Positions 21,957 through 29,049 of a DNA stretch of 48,703 nucleotides are shown in pieces. Each line of letters starts with the position of its first letter. The first letter of the stretch is position 1. The stretch is from Prevotella sp. UBA2755. Its GTDB lineage: Bacteria > Bacteroidota > Bacteroidia > Bacteroidales > Bacteroidaceae. Position numbers and translations under genes: made by a program. Below the pieces are notes generated by a model. The model ran no database searches, had not been told where the DNA came from, and saw only the letters and a list, made by a program, of their open reading frames with translations. The stretch covers positions 1 to 48,703 of the forward strand of contig DEJF01000075.1 in the NCBI GenBank assembly GCA_002353225.1, in the 5' to 3' direction.

Positions 21957-24521
21957 ATGATCAAACTGAGAGGTTTTTTAATTGGCATCATGTGTTTGTT
22001 GGGTGTAATGTCCTATGCCCAGCAGATTACCGGATATGTCACTGACGCAGAGACAGGTGACAGCATCCCTTATGCCAGTGTTGTCTACAAAGGCCACCAG
22101 TTGAATACCATCTCCAATGGGGAGGGACGTTATACTATTAGCCGTCATGAGGGCTGGAATATTACTTTCAGTGCCGTGGGCTATAAGTCGCGTATCATCC
22201 CTGTTAATGCGAAGACCAAGGCGAAACTGAATGTCACATTGAAACCAGACAAGCAGATGCTGGCGGAAGTGACTGTGAAGTCGAAACGCAGTCGCTATAG
22301 TCGTAAGAACAATCCTGCCGTCGAGTTGATGAAGCGAGTGGTGGAGGCTAAGAAAAAGACGGATCTGAGTGTGAATGACTATTATCAGTATAATAAGTAC
22401 GAGAAGATCACGACCTCACTCAATGACCTGAAGCCAGAGCAGTTGGAGACAGGACCCTTCAAGAAGCACCCGTGGCTCGTTGAGCAGGTGGAGACCAGTT
22501 CGGCTACTGGTAAACTGATCCTGCCTGTGAGTATTGATGAGACAGTATCTCAGAAGGTCTACCGCAAGGAGCCGCGTTCTGAGAAGACGATTATCCAGGG
22601 ACAGTCCTCAAAGGGTGTCAACAATATCTTCCAGACGGGTGATATCGTGAATACCGTCATCAAGGATGTCTTTACTGATATCGACCTTTATCAGGACCAT
22701 ATCCGACTATTGCAGTATCCTTTTATCTCTCCTATCTCCAAGGAGGGTATTGGCTTCTACCGCTACTATATCGAAGATACGCTGGCGATAGAGCGTGACA
22801 GTTGTATTCATCTGCATTTCCTTCCCAACAACCAGAATGACATGGGCTTCCGTGGTGATCTTTATATCCTGAAGGACTCCACCTTGCATGTCCGTCGTTG
22901 TGAGATGACGATACCTAAGCAGAGTAACGTCAATTTCGTGAAGAACGTGAAGATATTGCAGGAATATGAGAAGTTGCCTAACGGACAATGGGTATTGACG
23001 CAGGACGATATGTCTACGGAGTTAAGTCTGTTGAGTTTCCTCCGTGAACTTATCGTGACCCGTACCACCCGTATGAAGGACTATGCTTTCGACCCTATTC
23101 CCAAGAAACTGTTCCGGGGTATGACAACCCAAGTCACAGAGGCGGATGCCCAGATGCGTGACGAGGCCTTCTGGAATCAGTACCGTCAAGTGGAACTGAC
23201 CAAGAGTGAGGGCTCTATGGATAAGTTCATTCACCGCATCGAAAATATCAAAGGCATGAAGTATGTCATCTTCGGGCTGAAGGCACTCTTCGAGAACTCG
23301 ATAGAGACCAGTACGCCGAACTATATCGATATTTGCCCTGTCAATACAATTCTGAGTCATAACTATGTGGATGGCTGGCGTAGCAGACTGAGTCTGAAGA
23401 CGACGGCGAACCTGAGCAAGCACTTCTTCCTCTCTGGCTATTATGGACGAGGATGGGGTAGTCACCAGAACTACTATAATGCGGAGTTCACGTACTCTAT
23501 CAACCCCAAGAAATACTTGCCCCATGAGTTCCCAAGACGTACGATGAGTATTCAGATAGCACGTGATGTCTGCTCTCCAGGCGACCGTTTCATGGATACG
23601 GACAAGGATAACTTCATGGTTGCCTTTAAGTGGGCGGAGACCAATAAGATGATGTATTATAATCGTCAGCAGGTCACCTTCGACTATGAGACCGACTGGG
23701 GCTTGAAAGCGACACTTATTGGTAAACTGGAGGAGAACGAGGCATGTGGCAAGATGTCGTTCCGCACATTGGATGTTGTTCCAAGGGAGGAGTTCCATAA
23801 GACGGGTAACGGTGAGTATATCCGAACCACTGAAGTGACGGCAAAACTGCGCTATGCACCTGGTGAGACCTATATTAATAATAAACTGCGCCGTCGTGTC
23901 ATCAATCTTGACGCACCAGTATTCAGTGTCTCTCATACGATGGGCTTTGACGGTATCATGGGTGGTCAGTATTCCTACAACTATACTGAGTTACATATCT
24001 ACAAACGCTTCTGGTTGAGTAGTTGGGGTAAACTCGATATCTCGCTGAAGGGTGGTATGCAGTGGAACCAGGTTCCTTATCCACTGCTGATACATCCTGC
24101 CGCCAACCAGTCGTATGTCATCATCCCAGAGACCTTCAGCCTTATCAATACGATGGAGTTCCTTAACGACCGCTTTGCGTCGCTGATGGTATCGTGGGAC
24201 TTGAATGGAAAGATCTTCAATCGTATCCCATTACTGAAGAAGTTGCATTGGCGTGAGTATATTGGTGTGCGTATGTTGTGGGGTGAACTCTCAGATAAGA
24301 ATAACCCCTTCTTGGAAGAGAATGCGGGCAACCATCGACTGATGTATTTCCCAGAAGGCTCACATGTGATGGATCCAGACAGACCCTATGCGGAGATTGT
24401 CTTGGGTATTCATAACATCTTCAAGTTCTTCCATGTGGAGTATGTGCGCCGACTGAACTATAACAACTTACCCTCAAGTCCCAAGTGGGGCATGCGGTAT
24501 GTGATAGCATTCAGTTTCTGA
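21957..24521 (+). CDS. DUF5686/carboxypeptidase-regulatory-like outer-membrane protein
   Basis: 854 residues, last gene of the operon, starting 3 bp after the LolA-like stop. Signal peptide MIKLRGFLIGIMCLLGVMSY; residues 23-110 are a CarboxypepD_reg-like beta-sandwich (ITGYVTDAETGDSIPYASVV, NGEGRYTIS). The remaining 700 residues are the DUF5686 region with amphipathic strands and a final aromatic residue (MRYVIAFSF), as in outer-membrane beta-barrels. It could be the outer-membrane receiver for the lipid product, but the family has no established function. It ends 9 bp before the convergent sigma-factor gene. Confidence 0.85.
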   Translation: MIKLRGFLIGIMCLLGVMSYAQQITGYVTDAETGDSIPYASVVYKGHQLNTISNGEGRYTISRHEGWNITFSAVGYKSRIIPVNAKTKAKLNVTLKPDKQMLAEVTVKSKRSRYSRKNNPAVELMKRVVEAKKKTDLSVNDYYQYNKYEKITTSLNDLKPEQLETGPFKKHPWLVEQVETSSATGKLILPVSIDETVSQKVYRKEPRSEKTIIQGQSSKGVNNIFQTGDIVNTVIKDVFTDIDLYQDHIRLLQYPFISPISKEGIGFYRYYIEDTLAIERDSCIHLHFLPNNQNDMGFRGDLYILKDSTLHVRRCEMTIPKQSNVNFVKNVKILQEYEKLPNGQWVLTQDDMSTELSLLSFLRELIVTRTTRMKDYAFDPIPKKLFRGMTTQVTEADAQMRDEAFWNQYRQVELTKSEGSMDKFIHRIENIKGMKYVIFGLKALFENSIETSTPNYIDICPVNTILSHNYVDGWRSRLSLKTTANLSKHFFLSGYYGRGWGSHQNYYNAEFTYSINPKKYLPHEFPRRTMSIQIARDVCSPGDRFMDTDKDNFMVAFKWAETNKMMYYNRQQVTFDYETDWGLKATLIGKLEENEACGKMSFRTLDVVPREEFHKTGNGEYIRTTEVTAKLRYAPGETYINNKLRRRVINLDAPVFSVSHTMGFDGIMGGQYSYNYTELHIYKRFWLSSWGKLDISLKGGMQWNQVPYPLLIHPAANQSYVIIPETFSLINTMEFLNDRFASLMVSWDLNGKIFNRIPLLKKLHWREYIGVRMLWGELSDKNNPFLEENAGNHRLMYFPEGSHVMDPDRPYAEIVLGIHNIFKFFHVEYVRRLNYNNLPSSPKWGMRYVIAFSF

Positions 24522-24530
24522 AAGAAAGAT

Positions 24531-25097
24531 TTATTGATGCTCGATAGAAGCCTTGCGTAATTTACGCAGGGCTTTATCTCTTATCTGGCGTATCCTCTCA
24601 CGCTTCAACCCCAGTCTCTCACCAATCTCCGCCATTGTCTGGCGCTCTGCGTCAATACCGAAGAAAGCCCTGATGACGGCTTGCTCACGCTCATTGAGAA
24701 AGACAATGGCACGTACTAAATCATCAGACAGCGCATTCTGCTCCAACGACTGGTCTGCCTTTGGCGCATCCTTATCTTCTAAAACATGGAGTAGGGTGTA
24801 GTTGTTCTTAGAGCCGACAGGTAGCGACTCGTCCGTAGAGAGAACAGGTATGTCTCCTGTCACCTTGCGTATCGCCTCCTCGATGCTATGACGGATATAG
24901 GGAGCGGCAAAGGTGACAAAAGGTTTTCCTTTGCCGGGATCGAACTTCTCAGCAGCCTTGATCATGCCGATGCTGCCCTCACTGATGAGGTCGTCTGTCG
25001 AGAGTAGTTCACACGAATACTGACGAGCCAGTGTCACCACATAGCCCATATTCTTGCTGACGAGTTCGTCACGCTGTTTCTTTTCTTCGTTTGTCAT
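24531..25097 (-). CDS. Short RpoD-like sigma-70 factor
   Basis: 188 residues. Region 2 is visible at about 11-80 (LVSKNMGYVVTLARQY, LISEGSIGMIKAAEKFDP, FVTFAAPYIRHSIEEAIRK) and region 4 at about 128-185 (LNEREQAVIRAFFGI, MAEIGERLGLKRERIRQIRD). The linker between them is short and region 1 and most of region 3 are missing, so it is much shorter than a housekeeping Bacteroidetes sigma-A (about 285 aa) and is probably an alternative, RpoD-related factor. It lies downstream of hsp20, separated by a terminator and its own promoter. The -7 box is only 4 bp from the ATG, implying a leaderless mRNA or an internal start. Confidence 0.88.
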   Translation of the reverse strand: MTNEEKKQRDELVSKNMGYVVTLARQYSCELLSTDDLISEGSIGMIKAAEKFDPGKGKPFVTFAAPYIRHSIEEAIRKVTGDIPVLSTDESLPVGSKNNYTLLHVLEDKDAPKADQSLEQNALSDDLVRAIVFLNEREQAVIRAFFGIDAERQTMAEIGERLGLKRERIRQIRDKALRKLRKASIEHQ

Positions 25098-25101
25098 AGT
25101 G

Positions 25102-25109
25102 CAAAAGTA
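25102..25109 (-). promoter_or_regulatory. -7 box (TACTTTTG) directly before the sigma-factor ATG
   Basis: On the minus strand TACTTTTG ends 4 bp before the ATG at 25097, so transcription should start at or within the first codon. Confidence 0.65.
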
Positions 25110-25121
25110 AGAAGAAAAAAA

Positions 25122-25151
25122 AAGAAATCCAAATTTTCATCTGGATTTCTT
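25122..25151 (-). terminator. Intrinsic terminator of hsp20
   Basis: On the minus strand AAGAAATCCA pairs with TGGATTTCTT and is followed by a run of T (complement of 25113-25121). It separates hsp20 from the sigma-factor gene. Confidence 0.9.
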
Positions 25152-25173
25152 CTCTTGTCTCAACATGATTCCA

Positions 25174-25596
25174 TTATGATATCTCAATCATACGTGAAAC
25201 CTTTGTCTCCTCCTTCTTCATCTTCGGCAGTACTACTGTCAGGATACCGTTCTCTACCTTGGCGGCAATACCGTCCTTGTCGACATTCTCTGGCAGTGAG
25301 TAGTTCTGCTGATAGTTGGTGTAACTGAACTCACGACGCAGGTAGTGCTGCTTCTTGTCCTCCTCCTTGTGCTCCATCTTGTTCTCAATGGCAATGCTCA
25401 GGTTGCCATCCTCGTTGATGTGTACACGGCAGTACTCCTTCTTGATACCAGGAGCGGCAACCTCCATGGTGTAAGCGTTCTCGTCTTCCTTGACGTTGAC
25501 TGCGGGAGCGGTAGTTGTGGCGCAAGCCATCATATCGTTGTTCATGAAATCATCGAATACTGTTGGGAACCAACTGTTTTTGAATACTGGTAACAT
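25174..25596 (-). CDS. Hsp20/alpha-crystallin small heat-shock protein
   Basis: 140 residues: short N-terminus MLPVFKNSWFPTVFDDFMNN, alpha-crystallin domain from about 33 (VNVKEDENAYTMEVAAPGIK, YLRREFSYTNYQQNYSLPEN) and the conserved VENGILTVVLPK, then a short C-terminal tail without an IxI motif (MIEIS). It prevents aggregation of unfolding proteins in the cytoplasm. The ATG at 25602 is directly adjacent to a perfect AGGAGGT, so the ATG at 25596, six nt from that Shine-Dalgarno, is the better start. Paralogous to the partial gene at 1-204. An upstream sigma-54-like site suggests stress control unlike that of its neighbours. Confidence 0.93.
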   Translation of the reverse strand: MLPVFKNSWFPTVFDDFMNNDMMACATTTAPAVNVKEDENAYTMEVAAPGIKKEYCRVHINEDGNLSIAIENKMEHKEEDKKQHYLRREFSYTNYQQNYSLPENVDKDGIAAKVENGILTVVLPKMKKEETKVSRMIEIS

Positions 25597-25602
25597 AATC
25601 AT

Positions 25603-25609
25603 ACCTCCT
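25603..25609 (-). promoter_or_regulatory. Perfect Shine-Dalgarno (AGGAGGT) of hsp20
   Basis: AGGAGGT on the minus strand with a 6-nt gap to the ATG at 25596. Strong SD sequences are rare in Bacteroidetes, so this one is notable and decides the start. Confidence 0.75.
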
Positions 25610-25688
25610 AATTCTATTTTTAAATTGTTTGTAAATGTTGTTTTATCTCTTTTGCCTTCACTTTCGTTTCGGCGTTCATCCTCTTTCG

Positions 25689-25704
25689 TACAAGTTATGT
25701 GCCA
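25689..25704 (-). promoter_or_regulatory. Sigma-54-like promoter candidate upstream of hsp20
   Basis: On the minus strand TGGCAC-ATAAC-TTGTA matches the -24/-12 consensus TGGCAC-N5-TTGCA except for one base (C to T) in the -12 element; spacing is exact. No TAnnTTTG box was found in the region. A TGCCA/TGGCA inverted pair overlaps it. Other content of 25610-25868: no ORF. Confidence 0.4.
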
Positions 25705-25868
25705 GTGAATAGGTGTCTGTCATATTGGCATTTATACGTGTCAACCTGGCAGTTTGCTATGGTTGTTAGATTGTGTCTTTTTAAAGTTACCGTATCTTAT
25801 TGTTCTTCTATATTTTTTAAGTATTAAGGTGTTTTCTGAAGAATCAATAAAAAATGTAATATGAATTT

Positions 25869-25899
25869 TTTGTAGTTCGCATGTTTTGCACTAACTTTG
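25869..25899 (+). promoter_or_regulatory. Consensus promoter TTTG-N19-TAACTTTG for fhs
   Basis: TTTG (25869-25872), 19 bp, TAACTTTG (25892-25899). Start near 25905; ATG at 25924. Confidence 0.82.
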
Positions 25900-25923
25900 T
25901 ACGCTAAATATGTGAAGTAAGAG

Positions 25924-27600
25924 ATGAAGACAGATATCCAGATTGCACGTGAATGCCAGTTGAAGCCAATTGGTGACATCGCTTCTCAGTTAGGAATTGC
26001 TCCAGAAAAGATTGAGCCGTATGGACGCTATATGGCGAAAGTACCAATTTCATTGATTGACGAGAAACGGGTGAAGAAGAGTCGGTTAATATTAGTGACA
26101 GCGATTAGTCCTACGAAGGCAGGTATCGGAAAGACCACAGTCAGCATCGGGCTGACGTTGGGGCTCCAGAAACTGGGTAAGAAAGCCGTGGTGGCTTTAC
26201 GTGAGCCGTCTCTTGGTCCATGCTTTGGTATAAAAGGTGGAGCAGCAGGAGGTGGCTATGCTCAAGTGTTGCCTATGGAGAAGATAAATCTTCATTTCAC
26301 AGGTGATTTTCATGCTGTGACATCTGCCCATAACACTATCAGCGCGTTGCTTGATAACTATATCTACCAGCATCGTAAAGAGGGCTTTTCGTTACGTGAG
26401 ATCTATTGGAAACGAGTGCTGGATGTCAACGACAGAGCCCTGCGTAACGTGGTGACCGGTTTGCGTGGAGACGGTGTGGTGTCAGAGACGGGTTTTGATA
26501 TCACTTCCGCTTCGGAGTTGATGGCGATTCTCTGTCTCGCTACCAGCGAGGAGGATTTACAGCATCGTATAGAGAATATCCTATTGGGTATCACCTCCGA
26601 TGGCAAACCCTTCCGTGTTCGTGACCTGGGAGTGGCCGGTGCTATCACTGTTTTGATGCGTGATGCCCTTTCTCCTAATCTTGTCCAAACAACCGAGAAC
26701 ACACCAGCCTTCATTCATGGTGGACCTTTTGCAAATATTGCCCATGGCTGTTCGAGCGTTCTTGCTACAAAGATGGCAATGACCTATGGTGACTATGTGG
26801 TGACAGAGGCAGGTTTTGGCGCTGACTTGGGTGCCGAGAAATTCTTTGATATCAAGTGCCGAAAGGCTGGACTACACCCCCGTTTGGTGGTCATCGTAGC
26901 AACTACCCAGGGATTGAAGATGCATGGTGGGGTGGATGTGGATCTCATTAGGGAACCTGATACCAAGGGACTGAGAGAGGGACTGAGGAACCTCAATCGT
27001 CATATTCGCAATATGCAGGGCTTTGGGCAGCCTGTTGTAGTGACCCTTAACCGATATGATACAGATATAGACGAGGAAGTTGATATTGTTCGCAAGAATT
27101 GTGAGGATCTCGGTGTTGGCTTTGCTGTCAATGAGGCGTTTCTCAAAGGTGGTGATGGTGCCATAGAACTGGCTCAGACAGTAGTAGATACTATCGACCA
27201 AATACAGCCGCTGCCCATCCATTTTACCTATCCTGAGAATGATAGTATTGAGGGAAAACTTGAAAAGGTGTGCAAGTGTATCTATGGTGCCGCTGCGATG
27301 GAGTTCAGCAAGACGGGAAAGAGGAAACTGGAGTCTATCCGTACCATCTTTGCTGATGATAAGGATATCGCCCGTTATCCTGTCTGTATTGCAAAGACGC
27401 AGTTCTCCTTCTCTGCCGATTCAACCCTTTATGGTTCTCCTGAAGGTTTTACTATCCGTATTCGTGATCTCATTCTGAACTGTGGCAGTGAGATGATTGT
27501 TGCCATTGCTGGCGATATGCTCCGTATGCCAGGTCTTCCCAAGAGCCCTCAGGCTGAGCGTATCACTATTGAAAAAGGAGAGATAGAAGGTTTATCGTAA
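25924..27600 (+). CDS. fhs: Formate-tetrahydrofolate ligase
   Basis: 558 residues, the usual length. It makes 10-formyl-THF from formate, THF and ATP in the cytoplasm, feeding one-carbon units to purine and formyl-Met-tRNA synthesis. Diagnostic segments in order: AISPTKAGIGKTTVSIGL (P-loop, residues 63-72; the usual GEGK is GIGK here), VVALREPSLGPCFGIKGGAA, LHFTGDFHAVTSAHN, VVTEAGFGADLGAEKFFDIK, ATTQGLKMHGG and the C-terminal DMLRMPGLPKSPQAERI. It is monocistronic with a consensus promoter. Confidence 0.97.
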   Translation: MKTDIQIARECQLKPIGDIASQLGIAPEKIEPYGRYMAKVPISLIDEKRVKKSRLILVTAISPTKAGIGKTTVSIGLTLGLQKLGKKAVVALREPSLGPCFGIKGGAAGGGYAQVLPMEKINLHFTGDFHAVTSAHNTISALLDNYIYQHRKEGFSLREIYWKRVLDVNDRALRNVVTGLRGDGVVSETGFDITSASELMAILCLATSEEDLQHRIENILLGITSDGKPFRVRDLGVAGAITVLMRDALSPNLVQTTENTPAFIHGGPFANIAHGCSSVLATKMAMTYGDYVVTEAGFGADLGAEKFFDIKCRKAGLHPRLVVIVATTQGLKMHGGVDVDLIREPDTKGLREGLRNLNRHIRNMQGFGQPVVVTLNRYDTDIDEEVDIVRKNCEDLGVGFAVNEAFLKGGDGAIELAQTVVDTIDQIQPLPIHFTYPENDSIEGKLEKVCKCIYGAAAMEFSKTGKRKLESIRTIFADDKDIARYPVCIAKTQFSFSADSTLYGSPEGFTIRIRDLILNCGSEMIVAIAGDMLRMPGLPKSPQAERITIEKGEIEGLS

Positions 27601-27625
27601 GTTTTGACTATAAAGATTGTTAAAT

Positions 27626-27638
27626 ATAGGTTACCTAT
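27626..27638 (+). promoter_or_regulatory. Perfect palindrome ATAGGTTACCTAT before the efflux operon
   Basis: A 13-bp perfect inverted repeat (ATAGGT-T-ACCTAT) ending 24 bp before the -7 box at 27663, i.e. at the upstream edge of the -33 region: an operator candidate. No dedicated repressor gene is adjacent. Confidence 0.45.
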
Positions 27639-27662
27639 TATAAAGGTGAGCAGGTTTTTTAG

Positions 27663-27670
27663 TAACTTTG
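27663..27670 (+). promoter_or_regulatory. -7 box (TAACTTTG) for the RND efflux operon
   Basis: An exact TAnnTTTG match. Start near 27676; the ATG at 27751 leaves a 75-nt leader. Confidence 0.65.
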
Positions 27671-27750
27671 CATGTCGAAAACCGAAGAAGATGTTTTGGG
27701 TTTTGAAAAAGAAGGAAATTTATTCGAATAAGTAATTATAATAAATAGGT

Positions 27751-29028
27751 ATGAAAATGAAAAAGTTAATGATGCTTGCGGCTGTGGCTGCAACGTTAGT
27801 TTCTTGTGGTGGCGGTGGTGGTCGTCCTAATTTTGGCGACAATGAGTATCCCGTAACTACTGTAGGAACGTCAAATGCCGATATGCAGACAACATATCCG
27901 GCATCGATTAAAGGTGTTCAGGATGTAGAGATTCGTCCAAAGGCTTCGGGCTTTTTGGTACAGATTAATGTGAAGGAAGGTCAGACCGTTAGTGCGGGAC
28001 AGACCTTGTTTGTGATTGATAACGAGACTTATCAGGCACAGGTTCGCCAGGCTCAGGCAGCCGTGAATACGGCACAGCAGCAGGTGAACACCGCAAAACT
28101 GACTTATGATAATGCCTTACAGTTACATGAGAATAAGGTCATTGGTGACTATGAGTTGCAGACCTCAAAGAATACTTATGAGAGTGCCAAGGCACAGTTG
28201 GCTCAGGCTCAGGCAGCCCTCGCTTCTGCCAAGGAGGCGTTGAGTTTCTGCTACGTGAAGAGTCCGGCATCCGGTGTGGTAGGTACATTGCCTTTCAAGA
28301 AGGGTGCGCTGGTTAGTGCGTCGAATGCGCTGACTACCGTGGCTAATATCTCGTCAATGGATGTGTATTTCTCAGTGACTGAGAAGGATGCCATGATTAT
28401 CTCACAGAAGGGACTGAACAGTATTCCTGCCGTGAAGTTGCAACTTGCTGACGGCAGCATCTATAGCCATGAGGGTAAGGTGAGTCGTATGAGTGGTGTC
28501 ATCGATGAGGCTACAGGTTCCGTACAGTTAATCGCTTCCTTCCCCAACCCCGAGAAAATATTGAAGAGCGGTGCTACGGGTAATCTGATTATTCCTCGTC
28601 AGAACCTCAGTGCTATTATTATTCCTCAGGCATGTGTCTCTGAGGTGCAGAACAAGAAGTTCGTCTATACCGTAGGTGGAGATAACAAGGTCAAGTATAC
28701 AGAGATCAAGGTTGACCCACAGAACGATGGTAATAACTATATCGTCACCGAGGGTCTGAAGGCTGGTGACAAGTATGTCTCCAACGGTATCACTAAACTG
28801 ACTGACGGTATGGAGATTGTTTCCATTACTCCTGAGCGTTACCAGCAGAAGATTGACGAGCAGGCTAAGGCAATGAATTCTGGCGATGTCCTTGGCGCTA
28901 TGGGCGCTAAGGATGGCATTGGCACTCTTGTTACGGCTATCGGTGTCGGCTTGATAGTGATTATCATTGTATTCTTGATTGGAATGCAATTCGGTTCGTG
29001 GAGAGCGAGAAAAAATCGTAAATCGTAA
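27751..29028 (+). CDS. RND efflux periplasmic adaptor (AcrA/MexA type) lipoprotein with extra C-terminal membrane helix
   Basis: 425 residues. MKKLMMLAAVAATLVSC ends in a lipobox Cys followed by glycines, so it is a lipoprotein. Order of parts: first lipoyl half (YPASIKGVQDVEIRPKASGF), coiled-coil hairpin from about 95 to 165 (QVRQAQAAVNTAQQQVNTAK, AKAQLAQAQAALASAKEAL), second lipoyl half (FCYVKSPASGVVGTLPFKKG), beta-barrel and membrane-proximal domain. Unusually, the end is a hydrophobic stretch (GLIVIIIVFLIGMQF) followed by WRARKNRKS, predicted as a membrane helix. First gene of an adaptor-pump-channel operon. Confidence 0.93.
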   Translation: MKMKKLMMLAAVAATLVSCGGGGGRPNFGDNEYPVTTVGTSNADMQTTYPASIKGVQDVEIRPKASGFLVQINVKEGQTVSAGQTLFVIDNETYQAQVRQAQAAVNTAQQQVNTAKLTYDNALQLHENKVIGDYELQTSKNTYESAKAQLAQAQAALASAKEALSFCYVKSPASGVVGTLPFKKGALVSASNALTTVANISSMDVYFSVTEKDAMIISQKGLNSIPAVKLQLADGSIYSHEGKVSRMSGVIDEATGSVQLIASFPNPEKILKSGATGNLIIPRQNLSAIIIPQACVSEVQNKKFVYTVGGDNKVKYTEIKVDPQNDGNNYIVTEGLKAGDKYVSNGITKLTDGMEIVSITPERYQQKIDEQAKAMNSGDVLGAMGAKDGIGTLVTAIGVGLIVIIIVFLIGMQFGSWRARKNRKS

Positions 29029-29049
29029 ATTGTCAAATTGTAAATTAGT
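29014..29049. repeat. Degenerate short tandem repeats at the adaptor-pump junction
   Basis: The last adaptor codons and the spacer repeat a CGTAAATCGTAAATTGTC-type motif with a 7-11-bp period. Same style as the spacers at 33706, 36296, 38128 and 16240. Confidence 0.45.

Noticed and set aside
25740..25800. Sigma-70 TTGACA/TATGAC promoter for hsp20
   Set aside because: Spacing is about 14 bp and the -10-like element is poor; such E. coli-type boxes are not used by the Bacteroidetes sigma-A.
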